Below, in pieces: positions 8,635-16,847 of a stretch of DNA of 33,576 nucleotides. This DNA is from Clostridia bacterium (GTDB taxonomy: Bacteria > Bacillota > Clostridia > Christensenellales > CAG-314). Location: NCBI GenBank assembly GCA_028698585.1, contig JAQVWG010000008.1:1-33576 (forward strand), in the 5' to 3' direction. Each line of letters begins with the position of its first letter. Within the stretch, counting starts at the first letter, position 1. Both the position numbers and the translations under genes were made by a program. The notes under the pieces are model-generated. The model worked only from the letters and a program-made list of their open reading frames with translations, made no database searches and was not told the origin of the DNA.

Positions 8635-8971
8635 TTCTATTAAGGACTCAACAGGAAAAGTCAGTTATAGTAGTGAGATAGTCAAAGGAGTTGTCGAGTG
8701 CGCTATATGCGAGATTGATGGTATATGCCCGTTTGACTACAATGACAAGAAGGAGCAGAAGCTCAATCACAACAACATTCGCATAGATTATATTGATGAT
8801 TTCCTATATATCGACGTATTCGTTAAACTCGCATTTAATGTCAATGTAGGTGAGGTTGCCAGTCGCATACAGAAGACTATCAAGAATGCCCTAGAAACGA
8901 TGACGGAGTTTAGAGTAAAGGACATAAATGTCCACGTCATAGACGTCGACTTCTTGGAACAGAATAATTAA
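8624..8971 (+). CDS. Asp23/Gls24 (DUF322) family protein
   Basis: Small cytosolic protein of 115 residues in the Asp23/Gls24 envelope-stress family, usually one copy upstream of nusB in Firmicutes. The pattern fits: an N-terminal beta segment (KVSYSSEIVKGVVECAICEI), a variable middle, and the C-terminal FRVKDINVHVIDVDF strand. The biochemical role of the family is poorly defined. It has its own promoter, SD GAGGAG, and a perfect inverted repeat over its start, which suggests dedicated regulation. nusB follows after 34 bp. Confidence 0.85.
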   Translation: MKVVSIKDSTGKVSYSSEIVKGVVECAICEIDGICPFDYNDKKEQKLNHNNIRIDYIDDFLYIDVFVKLAFNVNVGEVASRIQKTIKNALETMTEFRVKDINVHVIDVDFLEQNN

Positions 8972-9005
8972 CCATATACCGTAGTAATCGGCAACAGAGG
9001 GATAA

Positions 9006-9419
9006 ATGAGAAGACAAGCAAGAGAGATTGCATTTGCACTTGTGTTTGAATATATGTTCACACAGATTAAGAACACAGAGTTGGATACTGAGATATTCGG
9101 CACTGTGGAGTTGACAGATGAGGACTTGATATTCATCAAAACGCTCTATGACGGAGTAATTGACAACTACGATTACTATAAATCCAAGGTTGCCCAGTAT
9201 TCTCGCGGATTCAAGTTGGAGCGTATTTTCAAGATAGATTTAGCCATAATTATGCTAGCCATGTATGAGTTATCCGTGTATGGCACCACTGTACCTATAT
9301 GCGTTAACGAGGCAGTCAGCATGGCTAAGAAGTTTTCCACCCCGAAAAGCGTATCATACGTTAACGGCATACTGGCCGAGTATATACGCGAGGAATGCAT
9401 CAACACATCAGACCAATAG
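9006..9419 (+). CDS. nusB: transcription antitermination factor NusB
   Basis: NusB pairs with NusE (ribosomal protein S10) and binds boxA RNA in rRNA antitermination. The 137-residue all-helical protein shows the family start RRQAREIAFALVFEYMF and the C-terminal signature VPICVNEAVSMAKKF followed by SVSYVNGILAEY. The SD is GAGGGA just upstream. xseA begins 9 bp after its stop, so they share a transcript. folD, often between nusB and xseA, is absent. Confidence 0.96.
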   Translation: MRRQAREIAFALVFEYMFTQIKNTELDTEIFGTVELTDEDLIFIKTLYDGVIDNYDYYKSKVAQYSRGFKLERIFKIDLAIIMLAMYELSVYGTTVPICVNEAVSMAKKFSTPKSVSYVNGILAEYIREECINTSDQ

Positions 9420-9428
9420 TCGCCAATA

Positions 9429-10541
9429 ATGATTATTTCCGTTTCTCAGTTCAATAATTTTGTGAAAGGCGTACTCGATAGCGAGAGTATGCTTTATAAC
9501 GTTAGCGTTAAGGGAGAGGTTGTCAACCTCAAGGATAGTTATGATTGCTACTATTTTTCATTAAGTGACGGCTCTGCACTTCTCGATTGTTTTATTTATA
9601 AGACTTCTATTAAGATACCTCTAACTAACGGTATTGAGGTGATTGCCAGTGGCAATCCCAACTTCTACGTAGCAGGTGGCAGGTTCACCTACGTGGTGCG
9701 CAAGATAGAGTTAGTTAATGCTATTGGCACACAACAGCTTAAACTACTTGCGCTAAAGGAGAGGCTAGAAAAAGAAGGCTGTTTTGACCTAGCCAACAAG
9801 AAGCCCGTTCCCAACAACTGCACCAGAATAGGCGTTATAAGCAGTGTAAAGGGCGCCGTCATCACCGACATTGAGCAGGTGGTTAAGAGGCGTAACCCTA
9901 ATGTTGATATTTATCTATATCCTGCCAAAGTGCAGGGTGAAGGCAGTTGGCGAGAGGTAGTTAATGGGCTCGAGTTTTTTTCTAACTATGACGTAGATGT
10001 GGTTATTGTCGCTAGGGGCGGTGGCAGTGACGAAGATTTATCCTGCTTTAATACCGAGCAAGTTGTTAGGGCAGTCAATCGTTGCACTAAACCAACAGTG
10101 TCTGCCATAGGGCATGGAATCAATTATACGCTGTGTGATTATGCCTGCGACCTAAGAGTGGCAACGCCCTCTCAGAGCGCTGAGGTCGTTACTATCGACG
10201 TCAGGGAGCAGAAAAAGACAGTTGTTCAACTGTTGCGCAGAATGTACGCTCTGTCCAGCGCCAGAATAGTTAATACTAAACAAGAGATTATGCTACGACT
10301 CTATGCTATGTACAACAGCTGTTGCACATCTCAATCACGCGTAACGATTAAGTATAACAACCTTACTGCACGACTAGATAATTGCAGTATACTTAAACAG
10401 TATCATAAAGGATTAGGCTATATATCCAGTAATGGCAACAAGATAACAACTGTCAATCAATTATCGGCAGGTAACACATTAGATATAGATTTGATTGACG
10501 GCAGAGTATCGACAACCGTCAACCTAATAACCAAGAGGTAA
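9429..10541 (+). CDS. xseA: exodeoxyribonuclease VII large subunit
   Basis: Catalytic subunit of ExoVII, which degrades single-stranded DNA with XseB. The 370 residues comprise an N-terminal OB fold (about 1-95) and the nuclease domain with VVIVARGGGSDEDLSCFN (about 192-209) and TPSQSAEVV (about 246-254). It is shorter than the usual 400-450 residues, mainly in the C-terminal coiled-coil part. The usually conserved IGHE(T)D segment reads AIGHGINYT, losing the Glu and the first Asp. xseB follows 3 bp downstream. Confidence 0.94.
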   Translation: MIISVSQFNNFVKGVLDSESMLYNVSVKGEVVNLKDSYDCYYFSLSDGSALLDCFIYKTSIKIPLTNGIEVIASGNPNFYVAGGRFTYVVRKIELVNAIGTQQLKLLALKERLEKEGCFDLANKKPVPNNCTRIGVISSVKGAVITDIEQVVKRRNPNVDIYLYPAKVQGEGSWREVVNGLEFFSNYDVDVVIVARGGGSDEDLSCFNTEQVVRAVNRCTKPTVSAIGHGINYTLCDYACDLRVATPSQSAEVVTIDVREQKKTVVQLLRRMYALSSARIVNTKQEIMLRLYAMYNSCCTSQSRVTIKYNNLTARLDNCSILKQYHKGLGYISSNGNKITTVNQLSAGNTLDIDLIDGRVSTTVNLITKR

Positions 10542-10544
10542 TAT

Positions 10545-10745
10545 ATGAACTTAGAGCAACTGCTAGCAGAACTTACTAACCTTGTTGAACGAATGGAAGA
10601 TGAAGACTTGCCAATAGACAAGAGTACGGAGTTATTCCAAAAAGGACTTGACATCTCTGCCAAATGTTTCGAACTACTCTCTGCAAGTAACGGTAAACTA
10701 ATGATATTAAAGGAAAGAATGGATAAATATGAGGACAAAGACTGA
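10545..10745 (+). CDS. xseB: exodeoxyribonuclease VII small subunit
   Basis: Small helical partner of XseA, 66 residues. It has the family pattern of an N-terminal LxxLVERMEDEDLPIDKS helix and turn, followed by LFQKGLDISAKCFELL. Its 3' end overlaps ispA by 17 bp, the same coupling seen in many Firmicutes. Confidence 0.93.
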   Translation: MNLEQLLAELTNLVERMEDEDLPIDKSTELFQKGLDISAKCFELLSASNGKLMILKERMDKYEDKD

Positions 10746-11508
10746 CATCGATATACTACTCGACAGCTATTTGCCGAGAGTGAACAGCCGTGTCAATGAC
10801 GCAATGAGATACAGTCTATTGGGTGGTGGCAAACGAATTAGGTTCAATATGGTCTGCAATCTTGCCGACCACTTCAACGCCTATGATAGTAACACGGAGG
10901 CGATGGCTGTTGCTGTAGAGATGATTCACACATACTCTCTAATACATGATGACTTACCTTGTATGGATGATGATGATTATCGCAGAGGCAAGCCCAGTTG
11001 TCACAGAGCGTTTGATTTCCCTACGGCAGTACTGGCAGGCGACGGGCTACTCAATCAAGCAATGCGTGTGCTGGTTAGTCAACCTATGAGTGATTCATAT
11101 GCTAATGCAGTCAAATACATATTAGATTGTTCGGGCGCTCAAGGAATGGTTCTCGGGCAAGAATATGACCTTGAAGGTACAAGAGATTTTGAGAGTGTTA
11201 CCTTGCTCAAGACCTGTAGAATGTTCTGCGCTTCTACTGTCTCTGTCGCAATTTATCTCAACTTAGATACTACAACTCGTCAACTGTTAGAGCAGTATGC
11301 AATTAACTACGGATATGCCTTTCAACTGTATGATGACGTTGTGGATAATAGGGCAAACGAATCTATCGTTAAGGCTCAAATAAACGCCTATATAGATAAC
11401 GCCAAAGATTGCTTATCTCAACTGGGTATACATAAGGGTTATTATTATGACCTGTTCAATCTGCTCGATGGCACTAACCACACCAACAGCACAATTAGTG
11501 GCACATGA
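10729..11508 (+). CDS. ispA: short-chain polyprenyl (farnesyl) diphosphate synthase
   Basis: Builds farnesyl (or geranyl) diphosphate from IPP and DMAPP. The first aspartate-rich motif DDLPCMDDDD sits at about 74-83 and the second, DDVVD, at about 203-207. At 259 residues it is about 30-40 shorter than usual. The region after the second motif lacks the normal GKxxGxD...KxTY stretch, and the GGKRIRP motif near residue 35 reads GGKRIRF. The last 39 codons are included in a 177-bp tandem duplication that runs into the spacer. It is probably active as a prenyl synthase, but product length is uncertain. Confidence 0.9.
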   Translation: MRTKTDIDILLDSYLPRVNSRVNDAMRYSLLGGGKRIRFNMVCNLADHFNAYDSNTEAMAVAVEMIHTYSLIHDDLPCMDDDDYRRGKPSCHRAFDFPTAVLAGDGLLNQAMRVLVSQPMSDSYANAVKYILDCSGAQGMVLGQEYDLEGTRDFESVTLLKTCRMFCASTVSVAIYLNLDTTTRQLLEQYAINYGYAFQLYDDVVDNRANESIVKAQINAYIDNAKDCLSQLGIHKGYYYDLFNLLDGTNHTNSTISGT

Positions 11509-11744
11509 ACATATATAGTTATATATTATAACTAATAATGCACTGATTATACAGAGTGTACAACTCATATAGATAACGCCAAAGATTGCTTATCTCAACT
11601 GGGTATACATAAGGGTTATTATTATGACCTGTTCAATCTGTTAGATGGCACTAACCACACCAACAGCACAATTAGTGGCACGTGAACAGATATAGTTATA
11701 TAATATAACTAATAATACACTGATTATACAGAGTGTACGACTCA
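11391..11744 (+). repeat. 177-bp tandem duplication of the ispA 3' end
   Basis: Copy 1 (11391-11567) contains the last 39 codons and stop of ispA plus flank. Copy 2 (11568-11744) repeats it with period 177 bp and few changes. Within the coding part the only differences (CTC to TTA, ACA to ACG) would be synonymous. Copy 2 lacks a start and is not expressed on its own as far as can be seen. Confidence 0.93.
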
Positions 11745-11888
11745 TATTGCTTCTAGTCCGCAATACTCAACATCATTCCATAACTAATCAGCACAGCGTA
11801 TGTTGGCTAATAGAACACAATATGTACACATTTTATTGGTAGATATGTACCGATAACGCAGATATGTTAAAAATACCGTTAAACATAT

Positions 11889-11917
11889 TTGACAATTCTA
11901 TAATTATATGATATAGT
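11889..11917 (+). promoter_or_regulatory. consensus sigma-A promoter of the OLE RNA
   Basis: TTGACA (11889-11894), exactly 17 bp, TATAGT (11912-11917). Transcription should start near 11924. This is the strongest promoter match in the window. Confidence 0.85.
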
Positions 11918-11923
11918 AAACAC

Positions 11924-12514
11924 GATTAGGTGGTGCAGTATTCTAGTCAGATGCTGGTGTATTGAAGACGGGGTTAAACTATCGTCAAAGGGCACATCTA
12001 TGAAGTTCCTGGTGCTGGCCTTCGTTGCCCAAACAAGGGCTGGTGCTGGGAGTTAAGGTTGCTGGGCAAGTTGTAATGGCATACGACCGCCGTCCCATCA
12101 TCCGCGGAGACTCAATAGGGTAGTGTACACAAGTTACATTACTCTCTGAGATATGAACCTGCTATGCGGCCATAAAGCTGTGTACAGAGTAGCCTGTTTT
12201 GAGTGAAGTACTCGGGATTGAAGAACAAGTTCTCTTGTTGGCCAACAACGTGAACTATGATTGCTTCATGAAATATGCTTTGCAAAAGAAACTAAATGCA
12301 TCAGTGTCTGTTAAGGAAATCTTCTAGACTGCTTGTAACAAGATAGTGCGGAGATTATAGTACGGACTAAGTGGCGATTCAGTTGTGACATTGGCAACAA
12401 TGCACTGTCCCTCTTAAAAGGAAACTGCTCATTCGGTGACGATGAGTGAGAGATAGGGAAAACCTACTGAACCTATGCCGTAAGGTTTATCCGAATTATT
12501 ACCACCTTATTTTT
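11924..12514 (+). ncRNA. ole: OLE RNA (ornate, large, extremophilic RNA)
   Basis: A roughly 590-600 nt non-coding segment lies between ispA and a small membrane protein gene followed by dxs. That is the described locus of OLE RNA in Firmicutes, and the length fits the known ~600 nt class. It begins at a consensus promoter. Its ends pair with each other: AGGTGGT (11928-11934) with ACCACCT (12501-12507). The sequence is locally GC-richer and more structured than the other spacers, with GGTGCTGG-type repeats near 12013 and 12052 and a TTGTTGGCCAACAA palindrome at 12235-12248. OLE forms a membrane ribonucleoprotein with OapA in Bacillus halodurans (known). Identity here rests on position, size, structure and partner, not on a covariance search. 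The 3' end is placed at the first T-run and may extend to 12527. Confidence 0.85.
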
Positions 12515-12527
12515 ATACTTTTTTTTT
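12481..12527 (+). terminator. terminator-like hairpin between OLE RNA and oapA
   Basis: TAAGGT (12481-12486) can pair with ACCTTA (12504-12509), followed by TTTTTATAC and nine T. The 3' arm overlaps the arm that closes the whole RNA (12501-12507), so the two pairings exclude each other. The stem is short (6 bp, 17-nt loop), suggesting partial termination at most. Confidence 0.4.
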
Positions 12528-12538
12528 GGAGTAAACCA

Positions 12539-13162
12539 ATGAATGACAAAAGTGATTCTTCCAAGGAAGAGTTATCTCAAAAAAACTTAAAGACCAAAGA
12601 TAAAGACAAACCAATCAATAACAAATATAAGCGCTGGGTCGTAACGGTGCTCGTGCTGGCGCTTATGTTGTCCACCTGTTTTTCGGTCGTTACTGAATTA
12701 GTGTATAGTTTCCTCAGTACCAACGAGACATTAGAGTTGATTGTGGCCATTATGCTGGTGCTGATTATACTGGTTATAGCAATTATTGCAGATGTGATAG
12801 GTGTAGCAGCCACCTCGTGTGATGTCCAGCCATTCTTGGCAATGGCGTCACGCAAGGTTAAGGGTGCCAAAAGAGCGGTTTTTCTCTGCAAGAACTCGGA
12901 CAAGGTATCCTCAATATTTGCCGACATCATAGGGGACGTGTGCAGTATAGTGTCGGGTGCGTCAGGCGCAACCATAGCATTCATACTAATCAGCGACACC
13001 ACTACTGGGTTTGCCCGCATATTGATAAGTGCGTTAGTGTCTGCCATTATTGCAGCAATCACAATAGGTGGTAAAGCATTGTGTAAGAAACTGGCAATCC
13101 ACAACGCAGAGAGAATAGTATATACCCTTGCTAAACTACTCTCGGTGTTTGATAATAAGTAA
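12539..13162 (+). CDS. oapA: OLE-associated membrane protein OapA
   Basis: Membrane partner of OLE RNA, 207 residues. A charged lysine-rich N-terminal tail (1-32) is followed by four hydrophobic helices (about 33-58, 65-88, 128-152, 158-180). The conserved-looking core between helices 2 and 3 has ADVIGVA (84-90), a QPF (97-99), KVKGAK (106-111), SDKVSS (120-125) and IIGDVCSI (130-137). These are features I associate with OapA. The ATG at 12539 has GGAG at 12528-12531, spaced 7 nt; the open frame extends upstream to 12446 but would run into the RNA. It lies directly after the RNA and upstream of dxs, as in other OLE loci. Ion-transporter resemblance has been proposed for the family; not shown here. 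Confidence 0.85.
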   Translation: MNDKSDSSKEELSQKNLKTKDKDKPINNKYKRWVVTVLVLALMLSTCFSVVTELVYSFLSTNETLELIVAIMLVLIILVIAIIADVIGVAATSCDVQPFLAMASRKVKGAKRAVFLCKNSDKVSSIFADIIGDVCSIVSGASGATIAFILISDTTTGFARILISALVSAIIAAITIGGKALCKKLAIHNAERIVYTLAKLLSVFDNK

Positions 13163-13704
13163 TCAGACCATTATTGGTTCTGCCAAGGAGACTGGTCATA
13201 TCTACCCATACATAATACGGTTTAGTACATTGCGTACATAACCTGAGTATAGGGGTTACCTTAACTACTAGAACGATATCAATAGAGCATATAGTAGTTA
13301 ATGCATGTATTATGCTAATGTTAACTTGTGTAGATTGGCATGCATACTATAATGAGGCACACTATCATGACGGATGCGCGTTACACGTACAAGTTAAGCA
13401 TAGGCTAACACATATGTGACAACCGCCATAGAGTAAGCATACTAGACAATTAACCGAGTTGTCAGGGTTATCGCATGGTAACTGTCACAGAGTCAGCGCC
13501 TTGCGAATAATTGCAGTCTTAATTAGGTAACAAGCATGCCAACTGTCGTAACAATATAAGAGTGCGTAATAATCTTACTAGACTCACCATTGTTCACACA
13601 AGTTAATGCCGGTCAACTGACTCGCCAGCGTATGAACAGACAGAATAATGTACAACTCATCACACAGATTATTAGTTAATTACTCATTCAATCACAGGAA
13701 TATT
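13163..13704 (+). other. spacer between oapA and dxs
   Basis: About 540 bp without a credible gene. I see a short inverted pair, TTAACTTGT (near 13322) and ACAAGTTAA (near 13390), but no T-tract terminator, no convincing promoter and no clear tandem repeat. Confidence 0.5.
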
Positions 13705-15525
13705 ATGTTAGAAAAAGTCAACAACATCACCGACCTCAAGAGATTATCAGTTCAAGAATTACCAGCTTTATGTCAGGACATAAGGGATTATATGATACCC
13801 ATTGTAATGAATAATGGTGGACATCTAGCGAGCAACTTAGGCGTAGTGGAGTTGACAGTTGCGCTACTGTATGTATTCGATGAGCAAGACAAGATTGTTT
13901 TTGACGTAGGACACCAAAGTTACATATACAAGATATTGACAGGGCGCAAAGATGTTTTCAAGAGTCTGCGCACTATGGGGGGAATCAGCGGGTTCTGCGA
14001 CCGAGGTGAGAGTAATTGTGACTACTTCGGGACGGGACACGCCAGTACTGCCATATCTGCTTGTATGGGTATGGCTAAGGCGCGCGATATCCAAGGACTC
14101 AACTACAACTGCGTTGCTGTGGTCGGAGACGGCGCATTGACAGGTGGAATGTCTTTTGAGGCACTCAACAACATCAATGGCGAAAAGATGTTGATAATTG
14201 TCAACGACAACAACATGTCCATCAATAAGAGCATAGGCAACATAACTGGCGGAATGTCGCAGTTTAGAATAGGTAAATACAGTCGCAACAAGGAGAAAAC
14301 TAAGCAGTTTTTACTCAAAATCCCCGTAATTGGTAAACCTCTCGTTGACGTATGCAGGTTTTTTAAGCGCATACTTAAGTTTGGTATAATCAATAATAAT
14401 CTATATTTTAACAGTTTTAATATCAAGTATACAGCACTTAAGCATGGTAACGATGTGCTAAAGCTGGTCAAGTATCTAGACAAAATCAAGAACAACGTAG
14501 ACTGCACGACGGTTTTTCACATTAAGACGACTAAAGGCTATGGGTATCTGCCTGCGCAGACAGAGCCACAGTTCTACCACGGCATAGCACCACATGAGGA
14601 CACTGCTACGCATATATCAATGTCTAGAGTGGTAGGCCAAACGCTGACAAAATTAGCAGATAGCGATAATCGGATAGTGGCGTTGACTGCTGCTATGACG
14701 GACGGCACTGGACTAGATTGCTTTTCTAGGGCACACCCTAACAAGTTTTTTGACGTGGGGATTGCCGAGCAACATGCTGTTACATTCGCTGCCGGACTAG
14801 CCACACAAGGTCTTAAGCCCTTCGTCTGTATATACTCTACTTTTTTGCAGAGAGCATTCGACCAGATACTACATGACGTCTGTTTACAGAACTTGCCTGT
14901 TACATTCTGTATTGATAGAGCAGGTGTAGTGGGGGAGGACGGCAAGACTCATCAGGGTGTATTCGACCTATCTTATCTGTCGCTAATGCCCAATATGACC
15001 ATACTAGCCCCAGCCGATAGCACACAGCTGGCCCAGATGATAGAGTGGTCAGCAGGTCGTGATATGGGACCTATCGCTATGCGCTATAGTAAGGACATAA
15101 TAGCAGAGTACGGACTAGATTTTGCATCATGTCAATGGAACCGCGTTATAGACAATAACAGTTATACTACCATACTGGCAGTGGGCAACAGAATGCTAGA
15201 TACTGCTGTGGCTGTTGCTAACAGACTCAGTGGTCAAGGTATTAAGGTCAATGTTATTAATGCATGCGTAATTAAGCCGTTCAACCATAGTCAACTAGCC
15301 TTATTGAATAGCTCTAGAGTAATTACTCTAGAGGAGAATGTACTGGTCGGTGGTTTTGGGAGTATGGTATCCAACTACTATACTAACAGCAACACCAAAG
15401 TTCTTAATCTATGCGTCCCAGATATAATTCTGCCTCACGCAACTGTTAGTCAACAACTTAAGGTGTGTCACCTCGATTGTCAGTCTGTGTTCAACGAGAT
15501 ATTAGACTTTATAATCAAGAATTAA
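13705..15525 (+). CDS. dxs: 1-deoxy-D-xylulose-5-phosphate synthase
   Basis: Thiamine-diphosphate enzyme that condenses pyruvate and glyceraldehyde 3-phosphate in the first step of the MEP isoprenoid pathway, upstream of IspA chemistry. In 606 residues the motifs are H40 in GGHLASNLG, H70 in DVGHQ, the cofactor motif GDGALTGG (141-148) with N169, and E355 in VGIAEQHAVTF. A transketolase C-terminal domain follows. The ATG at 13705 has AGGA six bases upstream; an in-frame ATG at 13648 would add 19 residues unlike the family. The usual GPxDGHD loop reads TALKHGND (about 243-250), an unusual deviation. Confidence 0.95.
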   Translation: MLEKVNNITDLKRLSVQELPALCQDIRDYMIPIVMNNGGHLASNLGVVELTVALLYVFDEQDKIVFDVGHQSYIYKILTGRKDVFKSLRTMGGISGFCDRGESNCDYFGTGHASTAISACMGMAKARDIQGLNYNCVAVVGDGALTGGMSFEALNNINGEKMLIIVNDNNMSINKSIGNITGGMSQFRIGKYSRNKEKTKQFLLKIPVIGKPLVDVCRFFKRILKFGIINNNLYFNSFNIKYTALKHGNDVLKLVKYLDKIKNNVDCTTVFHIKTTKGYGYLPAQTEPQFYHGIAPHEDTATHISMSRVVGQTLTKLADSDNRIVALTAAMTDGTGLDCFSRAHPNKFFDVGIAEQHAVTFAAGLATQGLKPFVCIYSTFLQRAFDQILHDVCLQNLPVTFCIDRAGVVGEDGKTHQGVFDLSYLSLMPNMTILAPADSTQLAQMIEWSAGRDMGPIAMRYSKDIIAEYGLDFASCQWNRVIDNNSYTTILAVGNRMLDTAVAVANRLSGQGIKVNVINACVIKPFNHSQLALLNSSRVITLEENVLVGGFGSMVSNYYTNSNTKVLNLCVPDIILPHATVSQQLKVCHLDCQSVFNEILDFIIKN

Positions 15526-16023
15526 CTAGTAACGTGAATAATCTGTCCAGCCCATTACACACGCCTTGTTCTAATTTAACTCTAATTTATATATACTTAT
15601 GCTTTTCACTGTGCGATAACTACTCCACTCCCATATAATTGCGAGGCTGACTATATTACGCCTATTCTCGTACCTGCCCAGCGTTTACTGCAAGATAGCA
15701 GTCTCTAATAGCAGGTAATCATTAAGTATATAAAAGAACAAGCATATCAACACACATACAACACTATATTACTTAATCACACCACGCACAACCATCATTA
15801 GTAACTGCAATTATGCCAACTTGATTGCTAGTCTGTGCACAATGTGATAATGGTCCTCACAACTAGGTAGTTACTGGCAATTCGAAGAATCAATTCACGT
15901 CACGTACTTACAGCACAAAATTGCTCGGTCGCACTACCGTTGTTAAGGACTTTTTGACTTATTATAACAGCCATGTTCAAGATTAAAGGATAAAATAATT
16001 TTATTTTTTTATGATACTATGTA
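15526..16023 (+). other. spacer between dxs and nadK
   Basis: About 500 AT-rich bp with no credible gene. In relatives a TlyA-type rRNA methyltransferase gene often lies here; no trace of it is readable. No tandem repeat was recognised. Confidence 0.5.
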
Positions 16024-16052
16024 TTGCATAAATATAAGTAACGCTGTATAAT
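16024..16052 (+). promoter_or_regulatory. sigma-A-type promoter of nadK-argR
   Basis: TTGCAT (16024-16029), 17 bp, TATAAT (16047-16052). Transcription should start near 16059, only about 9 nt before the nadK ATG, with AGGTG at 16059-16063 as a very 5' SD. Confidence 0.75.
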
Positions 16053-16067
16053 ATTTACAGGTGTTAT

Positions 16068-16847
16068 ATGAAACTAGGATTAGCTTTTTCTAAGAAACAT
16101 AAACTGAATGATATGCAACCTTATCTCGATTGTCTGAATCGAGTGGGAGTCGATTATTGTCTTGAGAGTCAGAGCCAAGATTTTGACATGTTAATGTCAT
16201 TTGGTGGTGACGGCACTACCCTGTTCTATGGCAAGATATATGCAGGCATTGTCCCACTCGTACCAGTTAATATGGGTAAAGTCGGCTTCATTTCGCAGAT
16301 TGACAGAGATATTAAGAGTTTCGAATCAAGTGTCAAGTTATTAAAAAAAGGTAAGTACACACTCTCACAACGTAGTCTGTTATCTATCAGTGTAAATGAC
16401 AGCCAGCAATTCACTGCTCTCAATGAATTACTCATATGTAATAGCAACAGGGGTAACACCATTGCATTAACTGTCAATATTAACGGTGATAGACTTGACA
16501 AGTTAACAGGTGATGGCGCACTCATTGCAACACCAACTGGCTCCACGGGATACTGTTCATCTCTAGGCGGTCCTACGCTCATGCCCGATACAGAATGTTT
16601 GGTCTATATGGCTGTTGCCAGTTTAACACATAGTTCGCCTTTAGTTCTTAACAACACTAATGTTATTACGGTTGAATGTACCAGTGCCAACACCTGCATG
16701 TACGTTGACGGCATATTGCAGGAATTATCCTGTCCTTGCACGGTTAATGTTCGGTTGAGCGACAAGCGACTTTCCATCGTTCAATTAAAAGATAACTATT
16801 TTTATAAACTTAACAGAGTAGGCAAGATAGGGGGAGATATTGTATGA
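16068..16847 (+). CDS. nadK: NAD kinase
   Basis: Phosphorylates NAD to NADP in the cytosol. The 259 residues include GGDGT at 46-50, the NE pair at 119-120, GDG at 148-150 and TPTGSTGY at 155-162, all expected for an active enzyme. Length is normal for a Firmicutes NadK. It starts just after a strong promoter and overlaps argR by 4 bp (ATGA), so the two are cotranscribed and coupled. Confidence 0.96.
   Translation: MKLGLAFSKKHKLNDMQPYLDCLNRVGVDYCLESQSQDFDMLMSFGGDGTTLFYGKIYAGIVPLVPVNMGKVGFISQIDRDIKSFESSVKLLKKGKYTLSQRSLLSISVNDSQQFTALNELLICNSNRGNTIALTVNINGDRLDKLTGDGALIATPTGSTGYCSSLGGPTLMPDTECLVYMAVASLTHSSPLVLNNTNVITVECTSANTCMYVDGILQELSCPCTVNVRLSDKRLSIVQLKDNYFYKLNRVGKIGGDIV

Noticed and set aside
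12446..12538. Upstream in-frame extension of the OapA reading frame
   Set aside because: It would overlap the 3' part of the OLE RNA, has no SD, and the ATG at 12539 has a well-spaced GGAG.
13952..14140. Second plus-strand frame inside dxs
   Set aside because: Contained in dxs in another frame; dxs motifs run through it.
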